Origin: Rhodamnia argentea
Taxonomy: Eukaryota > Streptophyta > Magnoliopsida > Myrtales > Myrtaceae
DNA: 64,000 nucleotides
NCBI RefSeq assembly: GCF_020921035.1
Contig: NC_063155.1
Coordinates: 8,417,001-8,481,000, forward strand
Direction of reading: 5' to 3'
Below, in pieces: positions 12,150 through 23,214 of the stretch; within the stretch, counting starts at the first letter, position 1, and each line of letters begins with the position of its first letter. Both the position numbers and the translations under genes were made by a program. The notes beneath the pieces were generated by a model. The model made no database searches, was not told the origin of the DNA, and saw only the letters and a program-made list of their open reading frames with translations.

Positions 12150-13534
12150 TTCTCAATCTCACATTGGCGTAGTTTGCCTTAGAACTTAAAACAACAAATA
12201 TCCTTCTTTCTGTTCAGTTTTAATACAGCAAAACCAGGAAAAATTGCAACTTGTACAAATGAGAAGATCTGCAGATCTTAAAAAATTGGCTAGATTGAAC
12301 TCTGTCGACATGCCATCGATAGCAGCAAAGATCAAGTACTTTCACACTAGGATCTGTCGTTTTGAACCACAAAATGTAATAGCTGTTCAAGTTGAAAGCA
12401 TGCTTGCTCGGCAAAAACTCCTTTTCACAAATCTTTCAACCTTGAAAGGAAACCCAATTAATGTGAGATCATAAGCATCATGGGCATGATGTGACCAACA
12501 AACAATAGTGAACCACAGAGACAAGCAAAGGAACTTAAATGCAGAAAAGATGGAGGAGTTGGCTGTCACCTTTATTATCTTGAAAAGGGTGAACCAATAA
12601 TACTATTACTGCAAAAGAAAGAGAGAACAAATGTGATGCATCTATCCCTGGGGCTGCAATATTGAACAGGTCAAGCTACTGTCCCCACATGAAAATCATG
12701 TTGTCTAGAGAGGGATGGGCATTTATTGAAGAATTTAAGTTTCTGACAGAAATTCTCTAGGTATTTTCTTGAGAAATCAGGCCACATGTTGGCTTTTGCC
12801 CAATGGAATGTCTTAAAGGCGACCTTCTTAATATAGATATAGGTGAGCAGTAATGGTTCTCATGGACCACTTAAGAAACACATATGGTTGCTAGGGCTAT
12901 TTGAGGATTGAAGGCTGTGTGATACACAGCAGATGATCACCAGAGAAAGAGAGAGAGAGAGATTGAACTGGAAGATCCCCACAATTTTTCTATGGCCAAT
13001 TTGAATGTCTCGCATTCCGTTTGACCACACACATGATGAGCCTGATCTAGAGAGTTTAGATGACTCATAATGAAATAGTACCGCGAGACAAGAACGGATT
13101 TGATCTCGAAGGTGAGTAAAATCTTTGTATTTTTTATCTGACCTCCTACAAAGCCACTTTCTGGTCTGTAGTTGCAATAGTGGCCCTTAATAATGCAGGC
13201 AAAAGATGCAACAACATAAGTCTAATGCAAACAGGGTCAGTATGTCTTGTCTCTCTCTAATGCATACAATATTTGGACATATACTTTTATGTCTCAAAAT
13301 AGTAACTTGCCCTCTATCTAGATTGAAAGGTGAAAGGGGAGTGATGATGACCCTTTGGTCCCAAAAAAAAAAAAAAAGGTTCTTTAGGGGAATTAACAAT
13401 CCTATCTGGCCTTTCGAATGAGATAATCACCCCATCGAACTTTTTAAGTTTACCATAAATCGATCTGCGATCTCGATTAACGTCGTAAAATTAGCATCTT
13501 TAGTAAATTGAAAATAGAGTCCAAGTATGGCTCC

Positions 13535-13582
13535 ACAACACAACTTTGTTTTTTTTTTTTTCGGTCATAGACAACACTACTT
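13535..13582 (-). mobile_element. Tail-like micro-insertion with 12-bp flanking repeat
   Basis: The direct repeats ACAACACAACTT (13535-13546) and ACAACACTACTT (13571-13582), 11 of 12 identical, bracket 24 nt. Read on the minus strand the insert begins CTATGACCG and continues as an A run. The structure is that of a target-site duplication around a minimal A-tailed retroposon end. One of a set listed through the window. Confidence 0.55.
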
Positions 13583-13856
13583 GAATGGTCTCTTATTCTG
13601 CAAATCCAAACGAGGAGTCTGTTAGTTGTTCTTGTTGATCATCAATGATTTAAAGGATAATAAAAGCAAGAGCCCAATTGTCGAGCAAAAGCGAAACAAA
13701 ACATGTAGGCCCATCGGTGAAGATAATACAATATGATCCAAGTGCTTACACATGTTACTTTGATTTGAGCCAGGTCCAAGGCCCTGGCCCAGTCTGCTCT
13801 CATCAGCACCAGTATTATGAAAACGGATGGGTGATGAACATTCGATTGAAAAATCA

Positions 13857-14301
13857 CCAAAAATTTCAAATAAGGACATGAAATGTCCTCATTTGAAAAG
13901 TGAAACTTATGTCAAATAAGGACCTAAAGTACCCTTATTATTTTAAAGAAGGACTTGACCAAGAGTATTTTCGTCATTTATATTTTCTCAATTATTTTCA
14001 TTTTTTTTCCTTTCATTTTCGCCGATGGCCGATCTTAGGTGATGGCCGGCCACATACGAGAGCTGGGTGAGGGTTGCCTCGCCTATGGCTAGCAAGGGCA
14101 TATGCGACTTGCTAGCAGCCGGCAAGGGTCGTCGGGCCCTCGCCAACCGCAACAAAGGAAAATAAAAAGAAACGGAATAAAGGAAGAAAAACAGTAAATG
14201 ACGAAAATGCTTTTGGCCATTTATTTAATTGAAATGAAATTCACTTCAGACTCTTATTTGAGAAAATGATGGTGCTTAAGACCCTTATTTGGAATTTTTC
14301 C
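13857..14301. mobile_element. AT-rich foldback MITE, family B
   Basis: The left end CAAAAATTTCAAATAAGGAC and the right end CCCTTATTTGGAATTTTTCC are inverted copies of each other. The subterminal DNA repeats phrases such as 'aaataaggacctaaagt' and 'cttcagactcttatttgag'. The centre (about 14020-14150) is GC-rich with GGCAAGGGTCGTCGGGCCCT-like palindromic words. A second copy, interrupted by another element, is at 49.7-50.7 kb. Non-coding; superfamily unknown. Confidence 0.7.
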
Positions 14302-15261
14302 TAAAAGTTATGAAGAACATAATTTTTTTCGAAAAATGAAATATGAGGGAAAATTTAAATTTTTCGGGTCTTTTTCTTACATTTTCTTCACCTGGGTTGC
14401 TCCGAAGTATGGCCTAAAAGAACAAACGATCAATTTTCAGAAGAAAAAGGGTGGAAAAACGAACTCATAAATGCGAATTACGAAAATGACCTTCTCATGC
14501 ATCCTTTGATTCTTCGTAATTTTACTACGAAACAAGTGGGTCGTTTATCAATTTGTTAAGCTCACCTCCGAGGACACAACCTATCAACAAATTTCGGATT
14601 TAGTCCGTAGAGGCTATATTGTTGCGTAGGTATTTTTAAAGGTGTGAATGATAACTATTTTGTTTCCGGAATCAATTCCTGACTAGATATACCAGTTTCT
14701 AAATGAGTTTTCGAACAAATAAACGCGTTTAATAACGAGACAAAATTTATGTTTAGAAGTTCGTTTGATAACAACATTAAATTTCTAAAGTTGCCGATGG
14801 ATCGGCGACTAGCGGAGGGCGATCGGCGAACCAACGACCGACAATCGGCGAACCAACAACGGGGACACAAGAGAGGGAAGTGAGTAATAAGAAGTATTCT
14901 TATTTCTCATTTCTACTCCAAAAACAGAGAAACTGAAAATTTTAACTTATATTTTTTTGTTTCAAGCCTATTTCTTGAACAAATTTTTATTTAAGAGATA
15001 GAAACATGAAATTGCATTGTCAAATAGATTTTTGTTCCACAGATTTTGAACAGAAATAGATAAATAAAATGATTATCATTAGCGTCCTCAATTGCATATC
15101 GATGCCACGTTCGAAAATGATGTCGATGCATTCCAATAGACGGACACATTCATATTTAAATTAGGAATGTTATGGGATCGTCGTATTTGAAGGGTTTTTT
15201 TTCGAGTTTTTTTTTTTTTTGGTCGAAATTTTTCAATGACACTACTTTTGACAATAACTAA

Positions 15262-15302
<41 letters not shown>
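15262..15302. repeat. ATT trinucleotide microsatellite
   Basis: About thirteen uninterrupted ATT units, ending at the phrase ATCCCAGCAA. Confidence 0.95.
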
Positions 15303-15633
15303 CCCAGCAATTGGTTTACCCCATGGGCACGACCGAGCCGTCGGGTTAAAGCTTAGAGACCTGTACTGTACGAGGTTTCGTGAACTCGCGACTTCGGTAG
15401 ACATTCGGATTCTGGGTCGCTGGTTCGACTTTCACGATTCTATCTTTTGTTGCTTTTTTGACTGAGTTAACTCGGCAACTGGTGGGCACCGTTTTCTTTT
15501 GCACTATTAATAAAACCCCCCCAAAACCCTAGTCTTTGTTTTGTTCTCTTCCCCTGTCGGGTGTAGGGTTTTAGTTGGACTACCCTCGCGAGCAGAGAGG
15601 CACGCCAGAAAAGGGAGAGGTGAGCCGCGAGCG

Positions 15634-18600
15634 ATGGGCGGGGACAAGGGAAAGAAGGTGAAAGGGGACGACGAGAACTCGGAGCAAATCGATGGGGAGC
15701 TCGTTCTGTCCATTGAGAAGCTCCAAGAAATCCAGGATGAGCTTGAAAAGGTACATAATCATGCTTTCTGTTGGGCGCCCATTTCACTTCTTCCTCTTTT
15801 GTTTCTTCCCGTTTTAAATTGCGTGTCGATTGTTGACGGTCAACGTGAAGTTTCAGTTCTTTTGGCCCGGTTTGTTGGTTTGAGTTCTTGAATTCCTTCT
15901 CTTTTCGTTTGGGATGATGTCTCGGTGTAAAGGGTTCTTTTTGGCTTCCCTATTTTGGTTTAATTTTGTAACCGTGATTGGGGTCGCGAATGACTGGCTC
16001 TTTAGGTTTCTTGAGAATTATGGAATCAATTTATCATTTTTGCTGGCCTCTTGATGGAAACTCGTGGCAATGGTAATGAAGAAAAATTCAGCCTTTGGAA
16101 ACTTTGACGGCAGAGTTTAATTGCCTAATGCAGTCTTGCAGTCAATTGTAATGAAGAACATCGTAGTGACCCTTCTGTGCATCTACATTGTCAGTGGAGC
16201 GCTGGAGTTTGTTTGGTATACTGTGATGGTGTATCGCTTATTATCATGCTAATTGATCTGTCTGGTTTTGGGTTGTGTATTGATAGATCAATGAGGAGGC
16301 CAGTGACAAAGTTTTGGAGATAGACCAGAAGTATAACGAAATCCGCAAACCAGTGTATGATAAGCGCAATGACATCATACAGGCGATCCCTGATTTCTGG
16401 CTAACTGCTGTCAGTAATTTGACTCTCCTCTTTAGTCTTTGATTGGACTGGCTTTGGCTGCTACAATTCAACAAATTTTTCTAATCGAGCTGTTATCATT
16501 TGTGTAGTTCCTTAGTCATCCAATGCTTGGTGAACTTTTGACGGATGAGGATCAAAAGGTTTGTATTCTATTCTTACATCAGCCAGGAAAAACTATCAGT
16601 GAGCTCATTTCTGTTTTCATAGTCGGCCTCACTGACTCTTTTAAGTTCTAGCGAAGTTGACCTCCCAGTCATAAACGAAATTACTCTGTTTTGCATAGTT
16701 TGAGTGATGTTTTTTATTCTCTGGTAGATATTTAAGTACCTCGACTCCCTGGATGTGGAGGATTCGAAGGATGTTAAATCGGGATATTCCATCACCTTCG
16801 TGAGTTTGTTTCTTTTCTTCACAATTCTTGGCTTCTAAATGATTTTTAAACTTTGTTACCCTTTTTTCCATGCAGATACATTAATTTATATGGAAGTAAT
16901 GCAGTTTATCTTTTTTGTTTAGATAATGAATTTGCAGATTCTGTACTTATTGCTTCATTTTTATTTAGAACTTCCGGCCAAATCCTTTCTTTGACGATTC
17001 AAAGCTTACAAAGACTTACACTTTCCTCGATGAAGGAACTAAAATAACTGCCACGTCAATTAAGTGGAAAGAAGGCATGGTAAGGTTATACGCTTTTGTA
17101 GGTCTAGGTTTATTGCCGAGCTTACTATCTTAATGGTATGTGGCCACCTCTTTGTGATGTGAAGGGGTTGCCAAATGGAGTCGCCCGTGAGAAGAAAGGG
17201 AACAAAAGACCTTTGTCAGATGAAAGGTCAGTATATTTCTGAACCCAGTGGCTCCATAACACAGTAAAAATGATCTGCCTTTGGATCAGATTTTAATGGT
17301 GAGAAATATTTTCCTGCAAGATTATGGCTGTTTTTTTTTTGTGAAGACAGTATCATGCATTTATAGAACCTCAGTTTTTCTTTACTTTCTGTGGGTTTTT
17401 TTTTCGGGGATCTATTCAGTTCTTATTGAATACCATCATTCAAACTATAGGTTAATCTTTCTGACCAAAAAGAAAAAACTGTAGATTAATCCATCACAAC
17501 AGCGCCTTAGTGTTTTTTGCTCCCATCTTTGGTTTTATTCTAGTCCATGTCCTTCAGCAGTTTGCATTTTGAAATTGTGAGATCCAAAAACCTTTTCCAA
17601 AAGAATGCACTGTTCTGAATTGATATCAAGCAGGACGAAGTTCAAATCATATTCCAGTGCATTTTCTTGTAATAGCTCTTTTGCTTCAAACAGGCTGAGA
17701 ATGTGGGATTTCTCGTGCTGTTCTGATGTGACACTTAAAAGTGTTTATCACTGTCTTATCTTCCTTTTTCAATATCATATATCTAAAGAAGGCTCGTCCA
17801 AATTGACTAATTTTCTCAGCATCTGTGTAGGCTGTCTTTATAGTCGTTGGACTTTCTATTCATGATTGTGACTCACCACCCACTTTTTGTTATGAGAGCA
17901 GCTTCTTCCATTGGTTCAGTGATGCTCAGCATAAAGAAGATGTTATCGATGAAATCCATGATGAGGTTGGTTTTTTTTTTTTTTTGGGGTCGGAGCTGAT
18001 GAGAGTTGATTTTGCTGAAAATAATATATTCTCCAAAATTGCAGATTGCGGACATTATTAAGGAGGATTTGTGGGCAAATCCTCTTACTTATTTTAACAA
18101 TGTAACCCCTTTACCTTTTTGCTCCCTCGTATTAGTTATGCTTTGAAGGTTTTATAATTATACTAATGTGTTTATGATCATCTTGGCTCAGGATGCTGAT
18201 GAAGATGATGAAGAGGTAAATGGTTTTTCCTCTAACATCAAATGTGTGACTTATACAGTGGGTCTCTGCTAGGAGAGCTAGACATGTACACAAGAGCTAC
18301 TTTTCAGGACTCAAAGCAAATTTCCTTGCTTCCTTAGTTTTTACTTTGTTTTTAGGCCTCAAATTGCTTTTTATGGCAGTTCATGCTCTGCCATTGTGAT
18401 TTCCAATGTCTGCAATCAGATGGATCAGAAATCGTTGGGTGTTGATTGACTCATTCTTCAATCTTATCATAGTCTGCTCTTCTTTGTCCTTCACTGCTTC
18501 TTGAATGTTGGAATTGCTGCATTGGCCTGTCTATAACTCTCTTGTGCATTACCTTCACAAGCAAATAATTGATCTTTAGGATCGGTTGGATAGTTAATAC

Positions 18601-19589
18601 TGACCCTTGATGGTTTGGGCTCTTATTGCATTTTAATAGCATCAATTTGTTGGATTAGTTAGCATCAATTTGTTGGATTAGCTTTACTCCATCTTGTTTT
18701 TAGAGCTCTGTGGCTATTTTCTGTTGTTATTTTGTACTCAATCTATGGCTGTTTTTGTTATTGTCAAATTGGGTGTCAATTATGAAATGTCAAGGCTCAT
18801 GGGACCAGAGCCGGAAGAGCCTGTCATAGGGTATTGGACCTAATTTTTATGATCTTAGAATTGGTGCCTGCATGCATGTGTACTTTCACCTGATTGCTCT
18901 CTGTAACTCGAAAAATACATACAAGACCATTTATTAAAAAGAAAACTCTACTAAACTGTCAATGAAGAGAGTTCTATAATTCGGAATTTTCCTCATATTG
19001 ACTGAGTTTAAGAAGTTATAATGAAGCTTTTTCTTGCTTTATGCTTACAATGGTGATCTCCACCAGAACATTTGCAGAAACATTTCCTGGAGAGAAAAAG
19101 AAACCTGCCCAGAAAATCAGGACATACCTTCTAGGGTGATCATTTGTGACTGCTGATATTATTAAGATCTGCTGCTGCAGAATTCACTTTAAGCTTATTA
19201 ATGTACTAGACTTGTTTGCTCCTTGCTGGCTTGCTCCTGTCAATCTTTTTTAGGAGCATACAGGTTGTTTTACAGGATAAGTGCCTTATGTTTGTTCCTT
19301 ATTCTTTTCTTTGTTAACGATGAGTGATATTATATGGTAACAAATAGTGTGGTTCCTATCATTTTGTTCTCTTCAGTCATGCCATGCTAGCAAAGTTGAT
19401 TTTTTGAGTTTAGAATTATCCAAACAGTGCAACTAGTCTGGTGAATTTTGGACTTTGTCAAACAGTTCCTTGTACATCCTGACTTCTCGTTGCTAACAGG
19501 GAAAAGATGATGATGGCTCAGAAGATGATGAGGAAGATGATGACGACAATGACGAAGAAGAAGACAGCGATGAGGAAGATGGCCAGTGA
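15634..19589 (+). CDS. NRP1: NAP1-related protein (SET/NRP1-type histone chaperone)
   Basis: Ten coding exons: 15634-15750, 16287-16409, 16508-16558, 16728-16799, 16969-17079, 17165-17226, 17902-17965, 18045-18101, 18192-18215 and 19500-19589. They join in frame to 256 residues, as in Arabidopsis NRP1. Landmarks are [21 protein letters not shown] (dimerisation helix, about 19-39), then [54 protein letters not shown], and [18 protein letters not shown]. The tail from about 220 is almost all Asp and Glu. NRPs are nuclear and cytoplasmic H2A-H2B chaperones acting in nucleosome assembly, root growth and recombination. Intron 9 is about 1.28 kb. The donor of intron 7 is an unusual GTTGGT directly next to a micro-insertion; the frame nevertheless demands the cut after 17965. 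Confidence 0.93.
17443..17491 (+). mobile_element. Tail-like micro-insertion in NRP1 intron 6
   Basis: The direct repeats AACTATAGGTTAATC (17443-17457) and AACTGTAGATTAATC (17477-17491), 13 of 15 identical, flank the 19-nt insert TTTCTGACCAAAAAGAAAA. The insert closely resembles the one at 20579 (TTTTTAGGCCAAAAAAGAA), although the flanks are unrelated. Confidence 0.6.
17959..18003 (-). mobile_element. Tail-like micro-insertion at the NRP1 exon 7 donor
   Basis: TGATGAG occurs at 17959-17965 (the last bases of exon 7) and again at 17997-18003. After one gap, the similarity continues as GTTGGTTT versus GTTGATTT. Between them is a T run ending GGGGTCGGAGC; on the minus strand this reads GCTCCGACCCC followed by A. 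The insertion would have duplicated the exon-intron junction. Confidence 0.5.
18640..18683. repeat. Short tandem duplication in NRP1 intron 9
   Basis: The phrase TAGCATCAATTTGTTGGATT occurs twice in direct tandem. Confidence 0.85.
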
Positions 19590-20218
19590 ACTCTTCTCAG
19601 AGCTTGTACTTCTTGATTACTAGTGTCCAGATATGTATAGAGGGATCTTAAGATTATGCTGAATTTGATAGGGAAGAAGCACGATACATGTATTCACTTT
19701 AATGTTAGGGTACTCTATCGTGCCCCAATATCTGTTATGCACAAGAGTTTGCTGGTATTGTTAGTTGAGACTTTGTGGTTCTCTTTCTACTCTTTGGTTT
19801 TTCCGACCTTTTTTTGTTTGATAGGCTAGCACTATTTAAGTCCCTGAACTATCATCGTGGAGGTGATGATGTTATGCCAGCAAACCATATTTTACGGTAC
19901 TAGTGAGGGACGAGAAATTCTGAGATTGATGTAAAGATGTTCTGAGAGCCAAACATGATATGTGCAGAATATTTGGTCCAATATCTCACACTGAAAAAAT
20001 TATGATGCATGGATGATTTGTTGCTGGGCTCAAGCCTAGTGTTTTCTTTTGGAGGGTACAAGATTCATGTAGTGTCAAGTAGTTTTAGACGTTTCGACAT
20101 TTGCCTTCTGATGCCTACCCGTGGTGTGGATGTACGTATCTGAGAAACAGCAAGGAAAAGATGATAGCAACCATTGACAGACTTGTGGAGTGCTCTTCTG
20201 AAGTCTAGATGATGATGT

Positions 20219-20395
20219 CTAATCTACAGTCAGAAATATACAACTTATGAAGATTCCATCATACTATCTTCCAAAAAACCTAATCTACGTTCAGAAAGAT
20301 AAGCACGAGGAATAAACGGATGAAGATTCCACCATACCATCTTCTAAAAGATAAAACTGCAGATGAATTAGTCCTTCCTGTTGTTTATTAGACTC
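20219..20395 (+). repeat. Local duplicated segment, empty-site copy
   Basis: Contains two related units (TAATCTACAGTCAGAAATAT... and TAATCTACGTTCAGAAAGAT...). The second continues GGAATAAACGGATGAAGATT and ends AATTAGTCCTTCCTGTTG. The same series recurs at 22620-22760 in the same direction, 2.3 kb away. At the final phrase this copy lacks the T-rich insert found in the other. Confidence 0.75.
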
Positions 20396-20565
20396 CCTGC
20401 ACTTGAAAAAATTTAAATTATAATCATGAATGGCAGTGCAAAATTCTTCCAAGGCTTGGATGACGGAAAACTTTTGTCATACTGGAAAATGGCTGCATGA
20501 TCCTCCTATGTACGATGGACCATGTTAAAAATTTCCATAAATAATTGACCAAATGATGCCAACTC

Positions 20566-20610
20566 ATCCTACGTAAAATTTTTAGGCCAAAAAAGAAATC
20601 CTACGTAAAA
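20566..20610 (+). mobile_element. Tail-like micro-insertion with perfect 13-bp flanks
   Basis: ATCCTACGTAAAA occurs at 20566-20578 and 20598-20610, identical in all 13 bases. The 19-nt insert is TTTTTAGGCCAAAAAAGAA. The perfect flanks imply a young insertion. Confidence 0.65.
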
Positions 20611-20929
20611 CTATATACTATGATTTGCTCCTCGAATTTTTTTTTTTTCACACTTCAGAATCTATTTAAACATTTTTGCACCTCCGTATTTGTTTCAGTC
20701 TATTCAGCAGTAAGATGTGAACAAAACCAGATCAAGTTCATATTGTTGATCTGGTGAAGAGTTGGGCAATCTAAATGCTGTTGAACCGGGTGAAATTAGG
20801 AAATGACTCCAGATTCTATATGCAATTGTAATACTTAAGAAATTGTCGTGAAGGCGGATATGATCATTTCGTATTGGTTAAACGCATTTCTGGTCTCATC
20901 TTGCAAGAATTTATGGGATTAGTGCCAAC

Positions 20930-22560
20930 TGTTCTAAAAGTTTAAGCGATTAGATGAAGATAAATTTGAACTCAAGATTTTCTGTTTGATACTATGTGAG
21001 ATGGGACTGCTGCCAATTGTTATAAAAGCTCAAGCTATTAGATGAAAATGTAGTTTAATGTTTATATATTTTAACACATTTGGTGGGTACTTTGTTGTCT
21101 AACCATATAGGATTATCATTTCAGGCATTATTGCCAAGTAGAAGTCTTATCCTATTCATGAAATTCTAACCAAACTACGGAAAAGGATAGAAGAAGCCAA
21201 ATGGGTATCTTTGATGTAGCCCTATGGAGCGTGAGCAAATATGCTTCAGCCAAAACATTATTATTTGCTTCAGCCAAAACATTATGTCAGATATGTTTGA
21301 ACTCTTTAAGAAGAGGACATGCTTGCAGATGATTTTCCAAGTTATTTCTGGCCATGTGGATACCATAGCATGATCTAAATCATAGAGGTAGCCATATTTT
21401 GTTAGGATTCATGCCAACCATAACAGTAAAGTAACACAATTTTATCATGGTTCACCCTTAAACTAGAGTTACATCCAATATAGGATTTTCCTGTAATTAG
21501 TATCTCACACCTCTCGTTATATCATGATAATGGGAAGTATAAACCACACCTCAATAATTTTATGTGCATTAACATCTAGTCAAGCCAAATTTATAATCTT
21601 ACCTTGCTTTTGTCAAGAAAATTTCTATTTATGTTTTGAAGATGAAAAAATAATCACAAGCTACTAATGTGTGCATTTGAATGTGTGTAGAACAACTTCT
21701 GTTTACACGGGCCATATGCCGGTGGTGTCGACAACATGACGTCTAACGCATGGAACGGCTTTTTGCTTCATTAGAAGGAGAACGAGCTATTGGATCAGAA
21801 ACGTGTATTGAGTTTGGAAGAACTTTTGTAGGAGATAAACAAGTGGTGAAGGGAGGGTTTGTTCAAACTTGGATGGACCAAATAGACGTTAAACAATCTA
21901 AGGCACATGAGACGTCGATTTGCTTGGAAGGACTTGCTTGTAGAAGGTGAACAGACCATTGAGCAGTAAGTCCTGAGAAGCCTGGAAGGATCGCGTTGCA
22001 GAAGCAGCTCATGCTAGAGATGATATATAGCTAGCGGACGTACGAGCCTCTACATCCTGGTGGGAAGATCCAAATCTTTATCAAGTTGAATCGGACTCAA
22101 ATTAGTGTCTCGCAGCTGTCTTCAAACGCTGAATCCGCATCCAGCAACCTGGAGGACTGAGAGAGTTTCTAACATATACCTTAAAGCTTAACAGATCAAA
22201 GTGGGCTGTGAAGATCGGCGAAGTTCACGAACTCTTTCTCTGTCAAGTTCAAATTAAGCGGCCTGTGAACAATAATCCAATCGGAGTCTAACCTGATCTA
22301 TAAAATTGATCAATACTTCAACAGAAAAGATGGACTTAGGCCAAACTTTACCTCATACCAGACATGCCTTGAAAGCCTTAACTTCATTGAGAATTACTGG
22401 AAGTTTATATTGTTTTTGACTCCAAGTCAAATGGAATTATTGATAAAATAATTAAATATTAAATCACGCATTCATCTAACAGCTTAAGTTTTTAGATTAG
22501 TTGGCAGTAATCCCATAAAATCTCACATGGTATAGATCCCGAGTTTGAATATTTTTCAAG
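20930..22560. repeat. Inverted repeat pair bracketing unrecognised DNA
   Basis: Words around 20930-21060 (TGCCAACTGTTCTAAAAGTT, then CTCAAGCTATTAGATGAA, with a partial second copy) reappear reversed at 22440-22560 (TTCATCTAACAGCTTAAG ... GGCAGTAATCCCATAAAATC). The enclosed 1.4 kb has no recognisable coding domain. It may be a decayed mobile element, or two independent copies of a common repeat. Confidence 0.4.
21228..21278. repeat. 24-bp tandem duplication
   Basis: TGCTTCAGCCAAAACATTAT occurs twice with a 24-bp period. Confidence 0.85.
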
Positions 22561-22619
22561 ACTCATTTGCATCTCACAATCATAAAATAAATATACACTT
22601 CACAACAAGAATCTAATTT

Positions 22620-22760
22620 CATTACATTCAGAAATATTAGTAGAAGGAATAAACGGATGAAGATTCCGCCATGCTATCTTCCAAAGACAAAACTGCAAAT
22701 GTATTAGTCCTTTTTTTTTTTTTGGGTCGGAGTCCTTCCTGTTCTTTAATGAGTTCAATA
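22620..22760 (+). repeat. Local duplicated segment, filled-site copy
   Basis: Same order of phrases as 20279-20395 (CAGAAATATTAG, GGAATAAACGGATGAAGATT, AAAACTGCAAAT, TTAGTCC, TTCCTGTTCTTTA), but interrupted at AGTCC by an 18-nt T-rich segment and a second copy of AGTCCTT. Confidence 0.75.
22706..22737 (-). mobile_element. Tail-like micro-insertion with a matching empty site
   Basis: AGTCCTT at 22706-22712 and 22731-22737 flanks a T run ending GGGTCGG. The minus-strand insert reads CCGACCCAAAAAAAAAAA. The duplicate at 20.3 kb has a single AGTCCTT and no insert at the corresponding point, which makes this an insertion rather than a deletion product. Confidence 0.7.
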
Positions 22761-22812
22761 TACATCACGGTTTGGACTGATGCAATACCTTGATCTCTTG
22801 GCTGCTAATTGT

Positions 22813-22866
22813 CCGAAACACCCAAGATTTTTTTTTTTGTTTTGGTCGAACCGAAACACCCAAGAT
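22813..22866 (-). mobile_element. Tail-like micro-insertion with perfect 16-bp flanks
   Basis: CCGAAACACCCAAGAT occurs at 22813-22828 and 22851-22866, identical in all 16 bases. The 22-nt insert on the minus strand begins TTCGACCAAAAC and continues as an A run. Confidence 0.7.
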
Positions 22867-23214
22867 GTTACCTAAGGAGAAACTTGCTGAAAGACATTTT
22901 CTATTCATGACAGTGATGGTTTTGCACCAGAGTACACCACCCTTTAAAATAAAGATCCGAACAGACAAACCCGGACTTGCTTCCCTACTCATTCATGTTG
23001 CCAAAGTTATCCTTGCGACTTGATCAAACTTACATATTTTATGTCCCGCGATAATCGTAGGTTAATTAAAATGAAGTATGACATTTTAAACTTGAGGACA
23101 ACCAATTGTGGGTCGAAATGCAAAGTATGTGAACTTCTATATAACGCAATGGTGGTTTGGGATAAGAACTCAAGCAACCACAAAAAGCAGAAACTTTAGC
23201 CACAAGAACTTGAA

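Larger units (their letters stand above)
10645..15633. other. Intergenic spacer with small repeats
   Basis: Holds the PKS 3' region (an AATAAT-type signal near 10763), a GAT microsatellite (about 11280-11306), a 42-bp tandem duplication (12066-12149), a GA run near 12943-12962, a tail-like micro-insertion (13535-13582), a family B MITE (13857-14301), an AT-rich element with a GC-rich centre near 14640-15060 and an ATT microsatellite (15262-15302). No gene was recognised; the open frames, including one that translates the GAT repeat as a histidine run, look spurious. Confidence 0.55.
19590..23214. other. Spacer between NRP1 and the dioxygenase, repeat-rich
   Basis: After the NRP1 3' region (to about 19800) the spacer holds three related segments (20219-20275, 20279-20395 and 22620-22760), an inverted pair (20930-21060 against 22440-22560), a small tandem duplication (21228-21278), three micro-insertions and a fragment (about 21400-21570) related to sequence at 51.9 kb. 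No gene recognised; the 21750-21950 frame matches nothing known to me. Confidence 0.5.

Noticed and set aside
13350-13395. GGTCCC plus A run as a further micro-insertion
   Set aside because: No convincing direct repeat on the two sides.
15190-15240. T run with GGTCGAA as a further micro-insertion
   Set aside because: The tail motif fits (TTCGACC then A on the minus strand), but the flanking repeats are too T-rich and degenerate to trust.
15303-15440. Possible tRNA-derived SINE (GGTTCGACTT word next to an ATT run)
   Set aside because: A single B-box-like word without an A box at the right distance and no target duplication found.
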